From Chitinophagaceae bacterium (GTDB taxonomy: Bacteria; Bacteroidota; Bacteroidia; Chitinophagales; Chitinophagaceae): a stretch of 64,000 nt of DNA. Position numbers and translations under genes: made by a program. Shown piece after piece: positions 42,898 through 52,171 of the stretch. Under the pieces are notes generated by a model that did not search any database, was not told the origin of the DNA, and was given only the letters and a program-made list of their open reading frames with translations. The DNA lies in contig CANGWB010000009.1 of the NCBI GenBank assembly GCA_947457465.1, forward strand, positions 1 through 64,000, read 5' to 3'. Each line of letters begins with the position of its first letter. Position 1 is the stretch's first letter.

Positions 42898-43847
42898 AAA
42901 ATTTCATATCCGTACACGACGTATCCGATCTGAATGGTCTTGTAAAAAAGGCCTTGCAGTACAAGGCAGCCCCTCTTTCCGACCAATCTCTCGGGAAAGG
43001 GAAGCGTATCGGACTGCTGTTTCTCAATCCCAGTTTGCGTACACGCCTCAGCACGCAAGTAGCTGCCCAGAACCTCGGCATGGAAGCGATCGTATTCAAC
43101 GTAGGTCAAGAAGGATGGGCACTGGAGTTCGAAGAAGAAGCGATCATGAGCGGGAACACGGTTGAGCACATAAAAGACGCCGCCCCTGTGCTCAGTTTAT
43201 ACTTTGATGTGCTGGCGATCCGCACGTTCCCCTCATTGAAAAACAGAGAAGATGACTACAGTGAGCTGTTCATCAATCAACTTATCAAGTATGCCGGAAT
43301 CCCGGTTGTAAGTCTTGAAAGCGCCACGCTGCATCCCTTACAAAGTTTTGCAGATCTGATCACCATTCAAGAAACCTGGAAAGAGATAAAAAAACCAAAG
43401 GTGGTGTTAACCTGGGCCCCACATGTAAAACCACTCCCTCAATGTGTGGCCAACAGTTTCTCACAATGGATGACCCATTGGGGCAGATGTGATTTTACCA
43501 TTGTTCATCCCGAAGGCTACGAATTGGCGGAAACCTTTACAAAAGGGGCCACGATCCTACATGATCAAAAAACAGCGCTTCAAGATGCCGATTATGTTTA
43601 TGTAAAGAACTGGAGCACCTACAACGACTATGGCAAGATCTATGAAAGTGACCCGAGTTGGATGTTGACGAATAAGCATCTTCTGACCACCCATAATGCA
43701 AAGGTCATGCATTGCTTGCCGGTTCGCAGAAACGTGGAGTTGAGTGATGAAATACTTGACGGATCAAATAGTCTTGTCACGCAACAAGCGGGCAACCGCG
43801 TCTGGGCTGCACAAGCCGTTTTAGCTGATATTATTAAAAACGCATGA
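42894..43847 (+). CDS. argF': N-succinylornithine (or N-acetylornithine) carbamoyltransferase
   Basis: Encodes 317 residues. Carbamoyl phosphate binding uses FLNPSLRTRLST and the HCLPVRRN motif near the end. VVSLESATLHPLQSFADLIT replaces the usual HPxQ segment of ornithine transcarbamylases. Trp75 (GQEGW) and position 90 are the residues known to set N-acyl choice in this family: Glu gives acetyl, Pro (also Val, Ser, Ala) gives succinyl. Here residue 90 is Val (MSGNTVEHI), which predicts N-succinylornithine. Coupled by 4-base overlaps on both sides. Confidence 0.9.
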   Translation: MKNFISVHDVSDLNGLVKKALQYKAAPLSDQSLGKGKRIGLLFLNPSLRTRLSTQVAAQNLGMEAIVFNVGQEGWALEFEEEAIMSGNTVEHIKDAAPVLSLYFDVLAIRTFPSLKNREDDYSELFINQLIKYAGIPVVSLESATLHPLQSFADLITIQETWKEIKKPKVVLTWAPHVKPLPQCVANSFSQWMTHWGRCDFTIVHPEGYELAETFTKGATILHDQKTALQDADYVYVKNWSTYNDYGKIYESDPSWMLTNKHLLTTHNAKVMHCLPVRRNVELSDEILDGSNSLVTQQAGNRVWAAQAVLADIIKNA

Positions 43848-44629
43848 ACGAACTACTGATCATAAAGATCGGCGGACAAGTGATCGATGATCCGCAAACG
43901 CTGGATCGATTTCTGAAGGAATTAGCAGGGATCGAGACCCCCTGCATACTCATACACGGAGGAGGTAAACTCGCTACCCGCCTGTGCGAACGCCTGGGGA
44001 TCGAAGCGAAAATGATAGAAGGCCGACGGATCACCGATGCTGCAACCTTGGAGATTGTAACCATGGTTTATGGCGGACTGATCAACAAACAGATTGTTGC
44101 CGCCTTACAGGCATGCGGAAAAAATGCGATTGGCCTTACGGGAGCAGATGGCGACCTGATCCGCTCGAAAAAAAGGGTGCACGCTACGATCGATTACGGA
44201 TTCGTAGGGGATATAACCCAGGTAAATACAGATGCATTCGAAAAAATTATCGGGCACGGACAGATACCGGTGATCGCTCCGTTGACACATGATGGAAATG
44301 GTCAGATTCTGAATACTAATGCCGACACGATGGCACAATCCATCGCTGTAGCCTTAAGTCGCACATTTCAGACATCGCTCGTTTTCGGATTTGAGAAAGC
44401 CGGTGTGCTTCGTGACCGATCAGATGAATCAAGTGTGATTTCACGCATCAATCGATCCGAATACAAGACCTTGAAAGAGAACGGCACGGTCAATGAAGGG
44501 ATGATCCCCAAGCTAGACAATGCCTTTCAAGCCATCGATGCAGGCGTGAACCGGGTTGTGATTGGAAAAGCGGACCGATTGTCCGAACTTTTGAACGGAA
44601 ACAGCGGAACTATCTTGTCAAATGAATGA
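43844..44629 (+). CDS. argB: N-acylglutamate kinase
   Basis: Encodes 261 residues of the amino acid kinase fold. It phosphorylates N-acetyl- or N-succinylglutamate. ATP and substrate motifs: LIIKIGGQVIDD at the start, LIHGGGKLATRLCERLGI, and EGRRITDAATLEIVTMV. GMIPKLDNAFQAIDAGV is the second nucleotide motif. It lacks the long N-terminal helix found in arginine-inhibited, hexameric kinases, so feedback by arginine may be absent here, in line with control at the leader. Overlaps argE by 8 bases. Confidence 0.93.
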   Translation: MNELLIIKIGGQVIDDPQTLDRFLKELAGIETPCILIHGGGKLATRLCERLGIEAKMIEGRRITDAATLEIVTMVYGGLINKQIVAALQACGKNAIGLTGADGDLIRSKKRVHATIDYGFVGDITQVNTDAFEKIIGHGQIPVIAPLTHDGNGQILNTNADTMAQSIAVALSRTFQTSLVFGFEKAGVLRDRSDESSVISRINRSEYKTLKENGTVNEGMIPKLDNAFQAIDAGVNRVVIGKADRLSELLNGNSGTILSNE

Positions 44630-45704
44630 GCCTCTCAACATATTAAATGATAAAGCGATCGACCTGCTTCGATCCCTGATCAAAATTCCTTCCTTCAGCC
44701 GGGAAGAATCGGTCACCGCTGATCGCATCGCTGCCTTTTTACAGGAAAACGGAATCCCCTCGGAGCGGATCGTAAATAATGTGATCGCCCGAAATAAGGA
44801 GTTTGATATTCGTAAACCGACGGTGTTGCTGAATTCTCATCATGATACTGTCAAGCCCAATGCTCAGTACACACGTGATCCATTCTCGCCCGACATAGAA
44901 GACGGAAAACTATACGGACTCGGCAGTAACGATGCAGGAGGCTGCCTGGTTTCGCTGATCGTAACATTTTTACATTACTATCCGAAAACCGATCTCCCCT
45001 ACAATGTGATGCTGGCAACGACAGCGGAAGAAGAGATCTCCGGACCGGGAGGCGTGGAGTTGATCTTACCGCATTTGCCGAACATCGATTGCGCCATCGT
45101 GGGTGAGCCCACTAAATTGGATCTGGCCGTGGCAGAAAGAGGACTAATGGTACTGGATTGTGCGGCCGTGGGTCAAGCAGGACATGCTGCTCGAAATGAG
45201 GGCATCAATGCTCTGGAGAAAGCTCTGGATGATATTCAATGGATACGCTCCCATCGTTTCGAACGCGTCTCTGATTTTCTCGGCGCTTGTAAAATGACAG
45301 TTACGGTCATTGAAACAGCCAATAAAGCACATAACATCATTCCCGCCGAATGTAAGTTCGTCGTTGATGTACGGGTCAATGAATTGTACTCTTTTGAAGA
45401 GGTATTAGAAGAGATCCGTTCGAATATCGGTGCCACCATTACGCCCCGAAGTTTTCGTTTGCGTTCCACCTCTATATCTACGGACCATCCCCTGGTGCAG
45501 GGTGGTATCAAGATGGGCCGCAAGCCTTATGGATCTCCGACCACCTCGGATAAAGCACTGATGCCATTTCCTGCATTGAAGTCCGGTCCGGGTGATTCGG
45601 CTCGCAGTCACTCCGCGGATGAATTTATTTATGTGGAAGAGATCCGAAGCGGTATCGAGCACTATATCAAACTCATTGAAAACCTTCAGCAATCCCGATC
45701 ATGA
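44622..45704 (+). CDS. argE: M20-family N-acylcitrulline/N-acylornithine deacylase
   Basis: Encodes 360 residues. Zinc ligands and catalytic residues appear in LLNSHHDTVKPN (His, Asp), LGSNDAGGCL (Asp), TTAEEEISGPGG (Glu pair) and ARSHSADEFIYVEEI (His). In the argF'-type pathway the deacylation occurs after carbamoylation, so the substrate should be N-succinyl- or N-acetylcitrulline rather than acetylornithine. That assignment is inferred from the operon. Overlaps argB by 8 and argH by 4 bases. Confidence 0.9.
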   Translation: MNEPLNILNDKAIDLLRSLIKIPSFSREESVTADRIAAFLQENGIPSERIVNNVIARNKEFDIRKPTVLLNSHHDTVKPNAQYTRDPFSPDIEDGKLYGLGSNDAGGCLVSLIVTFLHYYPKTDLPYNVMLATTAEEEISGPGGVELILPHLPNIDCAIVGEPTKLDLAVAERGLMVLDCAAVGQAGHAARNEGINALEKALDDIQWIRSHRFERVSDFLGACKMTVTVIETANKAHNIIPAECKFVVDVRVNELYSFEEVLEEIRSNIGATITPRSFRLRSTSISTDHPLVQGGIKMGRKPYGSPTTSDKALMPFPALKSGPGDSARSHSADEFIYVEEIRSGIEHYIKLIENLQQSRS

Positions 45705-47038
45705 AACTTTGGCAAAAGGATACAAATAGTCAACCGGCCGTACATGCGTTCACCGCCGGGAAGGATCGTCAGCTGGACAGTTATTTGGCCGCACACGATG
45801 TGATCGGATCGCTGGCACATATTCAGATGCTGCATCGGATCGGAATATTGACAAGGGAAGAATGGCAGTTGCTCCGGGACGCACTCCGAAAGATCCATAC
45901 TGATGTAACAGCCGGTTCATTCACCCTCTCCGAGGATGTGGAGGATATACACTCACAGGTAGAATGGCTGTTGACTGAAAAGCTGGGGGACATGGGAAAG
46001 AAGATCCATGCCGCCCGTAGTCGGAATGATCAGGTGTTACTGGATATTCGGTTATTTCTGCGCGCTGAACTGGAATCGCTCGTAAATGAGATCGATACCC
46101 TGTTCAAATTACTGCAGGAGAAAAGCGAAATGCATAAAAATGATCTGTTACCTGGCTATACCCACCTGCAATTAGCGATGCCATCCTCATTCGGACTTTG
46201 GTTCGGTGCTTATGCGGAAAGTCTGTCTGATGACCTGATCACACTGGAGGCCGCCTATCGGGTAGTCAATAAAAATCCATTGGGTTCAGCTGCCGGTTAT
46301 GGGTCTTCCTTTCCGATCGACCGGACTTATACAACCGAGTTACTCGGATTTGATTCGATGAACTACAACGTCGTTTATGCACAAATGGGAAGAGGTCGAA
46401 GCGAACGGATCGTAGCGCAGGCGATGGCCAATGTGGCTGATACGGTGGGCCGATTGAGTATGGATGTATGTCTTTACCTGAATCCGCAATTTTGGTTTCT
46501 CTCCTTTCCGGATGAACTCACCACCGGCAGCTCTATCATGCCTCACAAAAAAAACCCGGATGTATTTGAACTGACCCGGGCCCGTTGCAACAGGCTCAAA
46601 TCCCTTCCGAATGAAATACAGCTGATCACCGCTAACCTGCCATCCGGCTATCACCGTGATCTGCAATTACTAAAGGAAAATCTATTCCCCGCCTTGGGCG
46701 AATTGCGGGATTGCATACAAATGACAACCTTTATGCTCCAACAGGTATCGGTGAAAAAAGATATTCTAGAGGATAAAAAATTCGATTACCTCTTCAGTGT
46801 TGAAGCGGTGAACCGGCTCGTACAAACCGGCATTCCGTTCCGCGATGCCTACAAACAGGTCGGTCGAGCGATCGAAGCCGGTGAATTCACACCTGAGCGA
46901 GCATTGAATCACACGCATGAAGGAAGCATGGGACACCTATGTAATTCAGAAATCGCTGCACAATATCAGTCGACCCGTGACCGCTTCCCTTTTCAGCAGA
47001 TCGGGGAGCAGATCGTACGCTTGCTGACAGGTGAATAG
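45701..47038 (+). CDS. argH: Argininosuccinate lyase
   Basis: Encodes 445 residues of the fumarase/aspartase superfamily. It releases arginine and fumarate, the last step. The signature GSSIMPHKKNPDVFELTR carries the catalytic serine; HAARSRNDQV and LPGYTHLQLAMPSSFG are also diagnostic. Last gene of the operon. The M1 protease gene follows 21 bases later with its own candidate promoter. Confidence 0.96.
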   Translation: MKLWQKDTNSQPAVHAFTAGKDRQLDSYLAAHDVIGSLAHIQMLHRIGILTREEWQLLRDALRKIHTDVTAGSFTLSEDVEDIHSQVEWLLTEKLGDMGKKIHAARSRNDQVLLDIRLFLRAELESLVNEIDTLFKLLQEKSEMHKNDLLPGYTHLQLAMPSSFGLWFGAYAESLSDDLITLEAAYRVVNKNPLGSAAGYGSSFPIDRTYTTELLGFDSMNYNVVYAQMGRGRSERIVAQAMANVADTVGRLSMDVCLYLNPQFWFLSFPDELTTGSSIMPHKKNPDVFELTRARCNRLKSLPNEIQLITANLPSGYHRDLQLLKENLFPALGELRDCIQMTTFMLQQVSVKKDILEDKKFDYLFSVEAVNRLVQTGIPFRDAYKQVGRAIEAGEFTPERALNHTHEGSMGHLCNSEIAAQYQSTRDRFPFQQIGEQIVRLLTGE

Positions 47039-47045
47039 TCTTCTG

Positions 47046-47053
47046 TACCTTTA
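47046..47053 (+). promoter_or_regulatory. Candidate -7 element (TACCTTTA) before the M1 peptidase gene
   Basis: One base from TAnnTTTG and 6 nt before the ATG at 47060, in the 21-base gap after argH. Confidence 0.4.
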
Positions 47054-47059
47054 AACTAC

Positions 47060-49021
47060 ATGAAAGCAATACTGTCGCTACTACTCCTCAGCTTATTCAG
47101 CTATTTACTGAATGCACAAACGCCCGGTGAAGAATTTTCGATCGAGTGCCGCGAAAAATGTGTGCTGCCCCACCTGAATAGCAGCCGCATCAATTATTAT
47201 CAGTATCCTTCCATGAACAAATACGACATCAAGTATTTGAAATTGGATATCAGTGTAGAGGCCAATAACCGTAACATCAGCGGGTCAGCTCTTACTCGAT
47301 CTACGGTGCGTCAAACACTCGATACGTTCATTTGTGAGTTGAAAGGAAATATGACGGTAGATTCTGCGTTCATCAACGGGGTAAAGATCACCACCTTCGC
47401 ACAATCGAACGACCACGTATTTGTTCCGATCTCTCCGGCTCTATCACCCAGTAGCGGAGTCGAGGCATTGTTTTACTACCGCGGCACAGCGGGATCTGCC
47501 GGTGTATTTGCCGGCACATCTACCAGCACCGGATTATCCTATACGGCTACGCTCTCAGAAAGCTATCAAGCACGGGAGTGGTTTCCGATCAAGCAATTAT
47601 TGAATGACAAGATCGATTCAGCAGAGATCTGGGTGACAACCTCTGCTGTGAATCGGGTCGGTGCCAACGGCTTGTTAACAGAAACAATCACCTTACCCAA
47701 TAGCAAAAAACAATATCGCTGGAAGACTCGCTATCCACAGAATTATTATCTGCCCAGCATAGCCGTCGGCAACTATCAGGAGTACTTGAATTATGCCAAG
47801 CCCGCCGCAATGGCGCCGGACTCTATCTTGATCCAGCACTACATTGCAGATAACGCTGCATATTTAGCCTCAAACAAACCAAATCTGGACAAGACACCTC
47901 CTTTCGTTGAGAAGATGAGTGAGCTGTTCGGATTGTATCCATTCAAGAATGAAAAATACGGACATGCGCAGGCTAATATCGGCGGAGGGATGGAACACCA
48001 GACGATGAGTACCATGGCTAATTTCGGAACAGGATTGATCGCCCACGAACTTGGACATCAATGGTTCGGCGACAATGTTACCTGCGCCAGCTGGAATGAC
48101 ATCTGGATCAATGAGGGATTCGCAACATACTCTGAGTACCTGATGATCGAAAAATTACCGGCTCTCTTTACTACCACACCGGCCGGCTATATGACAACTG
48201 TTCATAACAATGTCATGAGTGTGGCAAACGGATCGGTATACGTACCGAATAGCAGCCTCTTTGACGAGAACCGGATCTTCAGCAGTCGACTCTCGTATAA
48301 CAAAGGCGCTGCGATCATTCACAATCTTCGTTTTGAGTTGCAGAATGACAATCAGTTCTTTCAGATCCTACAACAATTTCAGAACCAGTACAAAAACAAT
48401 TTTGCCAGTGCTACGGATTTCCAAAATGTGGCACAAGCGATCTCCGGAAAGAATCTGAGCGACTTTTTCAATCAGTGGTATTACGGTGAAGGGTATCCGA
48501 CATTCAACGTTGATTATTCCAAACAGGGCGACAGTTTAGTGCTCTTTGTCAACCAAACTGTCAGTGCCGGTTCGGTGACGCCCTTCTTTAAAGGATTGTA
48601 CGAATTCACGTTCCAAACTTCCAGTGGTGATACCACCGTATTGGTGAATCAGCAATTCAATAACCAAACATTCAAGTTTCGAAGCAACCGCACCCCAACG
48701 GGCATTGTGGTTGACCCGAACAATTGGGTGATCAATAAAATCGGTTCGATCACCACGGCTCTCCCAAACCAGGTAGACCGCAGCTCTGAAGTAGTGTTAA
48801 GTCCGAATCCCGGCATAGGCCCCTATCGATTGCAATATCCCCCGCGTCTGTTCAATATGCTGGAGATCTACGATGCAAACGGACGGTTCATCCGCTCCCA
48901 AACGATCGGCCAACTTCAAACACTGAGTACGATCGAATCAATTCCTTCGAGCGGATCCTATTTCATTCGACTCAGCGGTAAGGGACAAATGGCAACGAAG
49001 AAGCTGATCGGAATTCGATAA
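47060..49021 (+). CDS. Secreted M1-family aminopeptidase with type IX sorting domain
   Basis: Encodes 653 residues. A signal peptide ends near YLLNAQ (residue 20). The N-terminal beta domain is followed by the catalytic region: [10 protein letters not shown] (GAMEN-like exopeptidase motif) and the zinc site [12 protein letters not shown] with the third ligand in [11 protein letters not shown]. The last 80 or so residues form a type A sorting domain ([45 protein letters not shown]). It should therefore be exported by Sec and then by the type IX system whose parts (porU, porV, gldJ) lie 8 kb downstream. Confidence 0.9.
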   Translation: MKAILSLLLLSLFSYLLNAQTPGEEFSIECREKCVLPHLNSSRINYYQYPSMNKYDIKYLKLDISVEANNRNISGSALTRSTVRQTLDTFICELKGNMTVDSAFINGVKITTFAQSNDHVFVPISPALSPSSGVEALFYYRGTAGSAGVFAGTSTSTGLSYTATLSESYQAREWFPIKQLLNDKIDSAEIWVTTSAVNRVGANGLLTETITLPNSKKQYRWKTRYPQNYYLPSIAVGNYQEYLNYAKPAAMAPDSILIQHYIADNAAYLASNKPNLDKTPPFVEKMSELFGLYPFKNEKYGHAQANIGGGMEHQTMSTMANFGTGLIAHELGHQWFGDNVTCASWNDIWINEGFATYSEYLMIEKLPALFTTTPAGYMTTVHNNVMSVANGSVYVPNSSLFDENRIFSSRLSYNKGAAIIHNLRFELQNDNQFFQILQQFQNQYKNNFASATDFQNVAQAISGKNLSDFFNQWYYGEGYPTFNVDYSKQGDSLVLFVNQTVSAGSVTPFFKGLYEFTFQTSSGDTTVLVNQQFNNQTFKFRSNRTPTGIVVDPNNWVINKIGSITTALPNQVDRSSEVVLSPNPGIGPYRLQYPPRLFNMLEIYDANGRFIRSQTIGQLQTLSTIESIPSSGSYFIRLSGKGQMATKKLIGIR

Positions 49022-49043
49022 ATTTTGAACAATTGTATAGCGC

Positions 49044-49595
49044 CTATTTTCTATAGGAAACATGTTCGATCCATGAATAATCGGATAGTGTGGGGTCGAC
49101 TGCAATCACTCGATCATTCGCTTTATTCGACAATATGACAAAATCATGATCCTTCAAGAAAGGAGAAGAAAAAAACTTATGGATATCGACAGTCAGAATA
49201 TGCAATTTGCCTTGGTGTGTTTCCACTTTCCAATTTTCATTCAGCTTGTTTACTTGCAGTAAATAGCTGCAAGTGGCAGCAAAAAAGTTAGCATAACCTA
49301 CACAATGGGCATTTTTTGAAAAAATCAATCGGTTGGGATCGTTTTGGGTATGTGAAGTTGCATAGGATAAGTGATCGGTAGTTGTCTCTATTGCTACTTC
49401 CACAACGTCTTCAATTGACTTTATCTTAGTTTCGGAACTACTTGAATCGATAAACTTAGCTAAGGCAGGCTTCACCGGATATCTGCCCGACCGTAGGCCT
49501 ACTGAGTGATATGAAACAAGGTTTCGATACAAAAATCCCTGAAACAGGATCACGAATGCCAAGATGGCGAAACCTATGATCAAAATACGCTTCAT
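49044..49595 (-). CDS. Membrane-anchored protein of unknown function, transglutaminase-like pattern
   Basis: Encodes 183 residues with one N-terminal membrane segment (IIGFAILAFVILFQGFLY). I do not recognise a family with certainty. A Cys in NAHCVGYANFFAATCSYL, a His in GKLHILTVDIHKFF and an Asp in IAVDPTLSDYSW are spaced like the Cys-His-Asp triad of transglutaminase-like proteases. GC content is lower than the neighbours (70 of 180 bases over 49081-49260), which hints at recent arrival. It lies 3 bases after the M28 gene and may share its transcript. Confidence 0.6.
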   Translation of the reverse strand: MKRILIIGFAILAFVILFQGFLYRNLVSYHSVGLRSGRYPVKPALAKFIDSSSSETKIKSIEDVVEVAIETTTDHLSYATSHTQNDPNRLIFSKNAHCVGYANFFAATCSYLLQVNKLNENWKVETHQGKLHILTVDIHKFFSSPFLKDHDFVILSNKANDRVIAVDPTLSDYSWIEHVSYRK

Positions 49596-49598
49596 AGA

Positions 49599-50957
49599 TT
49601 ACAAGCCATATTTATCTACCAGCAAGATCAACGCAGCCATATTCACAGCACCCAGTTCGAGCTCACGTTTATTAACTGCTTCAAACGTGTCGTTGCGCGC
49701 GTGGTGATAATCGAAATAGCGTTGAGAATCGGGTTGTAGTCCGGCTACAGGTGTTTGGAAGGTTCGGTTCAGCGGACCGATATCGGCGCCCCCACCCCCT
49801 TTTACAAATTCACTGCAACCGTAAGGTGCGATCAGCGAACGCCAACTGCTTACTTTCTCGAACTGTGCATCACTAATGGTGAATCCGAAGGCACGGGGCG
49901 TGAATCCACCTGCATCTGACTCGAGTGCAAAAATGTGTTTCTCTCCTTTTGCTTTTGCTTCCTCTGCATATTTATTTCCACCACGCAAGCCGTTTTCTTC
50001 ATTGGCGAACAACACAAATCGAATGGTACGCTTCGGCTTATAGCCGATGGCCTTGAATGCGCGGAGGATCTCGATGGTTTGCACACATCCGGCTCCATCA
50101 TCGTGTGCGCCTTCACAATTATCCCAGCTGTCGAGATGTCCGCCGACAGTGATGATCTCTTCCGGGAACTCGGTGCCTTTCAGTTCACCGATGATATTAT
50201 GTCCCATTACATCCGGGAGAAAATAACCGTAGGTTTTTAGAGATACAGTGGTTTTGTTGCTGACAAGATGTTGCGCCAACCAGTCCGCATCTTTGAGTCC
50301 GATCGCCACCGCCGGGATTTTCGCGTAGGCCGAATCGTATCGAGTAGAACCGGTATGCGGGTGGTTGTCGGTACTGTGGCTCAAGCTTCTCACGATGACG
50401 CCGACGGCACCATATTTAGCGGCGCGGGATGGTCCTTGTGCACGATACTTATTCGCATCGCTGTACGCTTCGAAGGTGCGTACCATCGAATTATTGAATG
50501 CATAATTATAAAATACGATCTTACCCTTGACCTGATCCTTCTTGGCTTCCAGTTCATCGAAAGAGTTGACCAACACTACATCAGCCGTTACACCCTCCTT
50601 ACCGGCACCAATGCTGTTACCGAGTGCCACCACATCTAATGGACGTTTTCCTGTCTTTAGGATCACGGACGCCTCATCTATTCCGCCACGCACCCAATGT
50701 GGAACCAAGCAGGATTGCTTCCAGACTTGATCACCACCTGCAGATCGTAGCGCTTTGAATCCCCATTCTTCTGCCTGATACATTTGTTCTGACCCGGCCA
50801 GACGTCCTCCGATGGTTTTGGTCAGCACCCGCAGGTTCTCATAGGTCTGACTATTCTGTAGGATCTCATTAGCCAGTGTTCGGATCTGGGCAGAATCCGT
50901 TTGGGCATTCGCTGAAATCAGGGACAAGGCTGCGAGTACAACAAGAAGGCGCTTCAT
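49599..50957 (-). CDS. Exported M28-family zinc aminopeptidase
   Basis: Encodes 452 residues with a signal peptide (about 1-18, ending ANAQ). The M28 zinc site reads GGHLDSWD (His), GAHDDGAGC (Asp), FANEENGLRGG (catalytic and ligand Glu), ALESDAGGF (Asp) and DYHHARNDTFEAV (His). A PA-type insert domain is likely between residues 120 and 230. It should remove N-terminal residues from peptides in the periplasm. No type IX sorting domain is seen. Divergent from bshA. Confidence 0.9.
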   Translation of the reverse strand: MKRLLVVLAALSLISANAQTDSAQIRTLANEILQNSQTYENLRVLTKTIGGRLAGSEQMYQAEEWGFKALRSAGGDQVWKQSCLVPHWVRGGIDEASVILKTGKRPLDVVALGNSIGAGKEGVTADVVLVNSFDELEAKKDQVKGKIVFYNYAFNNSMVRTFEAYSDANKYRAQGPSRAAKYGAVGVIVRSLSHSTDNHPHTGSTRYDSAYAKIPAVAIGLKDADWLAQHLVSNKTTVSLKTYGYFLPDVMGHNIIGELKGTEFPEEIITVGGHLDSWDNCEGAHDDGAGCVQTIEILRAFKAIGYKPKRTIRFVLFANEENGLRGGNKYAEEAKAKGEKHIFALESDAGGFTPRAFGFTISDAQFEKVSSWRSLIAPYGCSEFVKGGGGADIGPLNRTFQTPVAGLQPDSQRYFDYHHARNDTFEAVNKRELELGAVNMAALILLVDKYGL

Positions 50958-50971
50958 TTCCGTTTTTCCTT

Positions 50972-50979
50972 TAAAGATA
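50972..50979 (-). promoter_or_regulatory. Candidate -7 element (TATCTTTA) for the M28 gene
   Basis: Minus strand, one base from TAnnTTTG, ending 14 nt before the ATG at 50957. Confidence 0.45.
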
Positions 50980-51006
50980 AGAAACAGCGTAGCGGAAGGA
51001 AAAGGT

Positions 51007-51014
51007 TAACTTTA
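51007..51014 (+). promoter_or_regulatory. Candidate -7 element (TAACTTTA) for bshA
   Basis: One base from TAnnTTTG, 24 nt before the bshA ATG at 51039. Confidence 0.4.
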
Positions 51015-51038
51015 TTCCCCTTTGAACGTTATCGGAAC

Positions 51039-52160
51039 ATGCGTATAGGAATTGTTTGTTATCCCACCTTCGGTGGATCCGGAGTGTTGGCTACCGAGCT
51101 GGGTAAGGCCCTGGCACAGGAGGGGCATTCGGTGCACTTCATCACCTATCAGCAGCCGGTTCGGTTAACGGAATTCCTTCCCAACCTGTACTATCATGAG
51201 GTACAGGTGCCTACGTATCCCTTATTCGACTTTCCGCCATACGAAACAGCCTTGGCCAGTACCATGGTGGACGTGATCCGCAATCACGAATTAGACCTCT
51301 TACATGTACACTATGCGATCCCGCATGCATCAGCAGCTTATATGGCCAAGCAGATACTGCGCTCGGAGGGAAAAGACATCCCGGTGATTACCACTTTGCA
51401 TGGAACCGATATCACACTGGTGGGTCGTGATAAGACCTATGAACCCGTTGTCACGTTCTCCATCAATCAGAGTGACGCCATCACGGCTGTGTCAGAAAAT
51501 CTTCGACAGGAGACCTTGAATCATTTCAAGATCAAGAAACCGATCGAGGTGATTCACAACTTCGTGGATACGGCTCGTTTTCGACGTAAGCCCATTGATG
51601 CGTTTCGCCAGGTATTGGCGCCCAAAGGAGAAAAGATCGTAGTGCACGCTTCCAATTTCAGGAAGATCAAACGCATCCCAGATGTAGTGCGCATATTCGC
51701 TGCCCTGCGAGCAGCGGTGCCGGCTAAATTATTGTTTGTGGGGGACGGACCTGAACGCAGTACGGCAGAGGAACTAAGCCGTGAACTGGGCGTTTTCGAT
51801 TGCGTTCGCTTTGTTGGCAAGCAGGATCAAATCGAGGATATTCTCTCGATCGCCGATCTGTTCTTACTGACCTCCGAGTATGAAAGTTTTGGGTTGGCTG
51901 CGCTCGAGGCCATGGCTGCGGGTGTGCCCGTAATCAGTACCGATGCCGGAGGATTAGGAGAGATCAACATCGATGGGAAAACCGGATTTACGTGTGCCGT
52001 GGGTGATGTGGCTGGGATGAGTCAGCGTGCCATTGAACTGTTAACAGACGAATCGATGTTGCAGCGTTTTCGAGAAGCTGCCCGAGAGCAGGCAGGTGCA
52101 TTTGATCTGAGTCGGATCTTACCCGTGTACGAAGCGCTCTATAATAAAGTGATCAAGTAA
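51039..52160 (+). CDS. bshA: N-acetyl-alpha-D-glucosaminyl L-malate synthase
   Basis: Encodes 373 residues, a GT4 glycosyltransferase. It joins GlcNAc to malate, the first step of bacillithiol synthesis. The start MRIGIVCYPTFGGSGVLATELG and the segments HVHYAIPHASAAYMA and TLHGTDITLVG are characteristic of BshA, and the sugar-nucleotide motif is SEYESFGLAALEAMAAG. bshB and bshC are not in this window. No clear operon partner. Confidence 0.92.
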   Translation: MRIGIVCYPTFGGSGVLATELGKALAQEGHSVHFITYQQPVRLTEFLPNLYYHEVQVPTYPLFDFPPYETALASTMVDVIRNHELDLLHVHYAIPHASAAYMAKQILRSEGKDIPVITTLHGTDITLVGRDKTYEPVVTFSINQSDAITAVSENLRQETLNHFKIKKPIEVIHNFVDTARFRRKPIDAFRQVLAPKGEKIVVHASNFRKIKRIPDVVRIFAALRAAVPAKLLFVGDGPERSTAEELSRELGVFDCVRFVGKQDQIEDILSIADLFLLTSEYESFGLAALEAMAAGVPVISTDAGGLGEINIDGKTGFTCAVGDVAGMSQRAIELLTDESMLQRFREAAREQAGAFDLSRILPVYEALYNKVIK

Positions 52161-52171
52161 ACCTTTTATAC

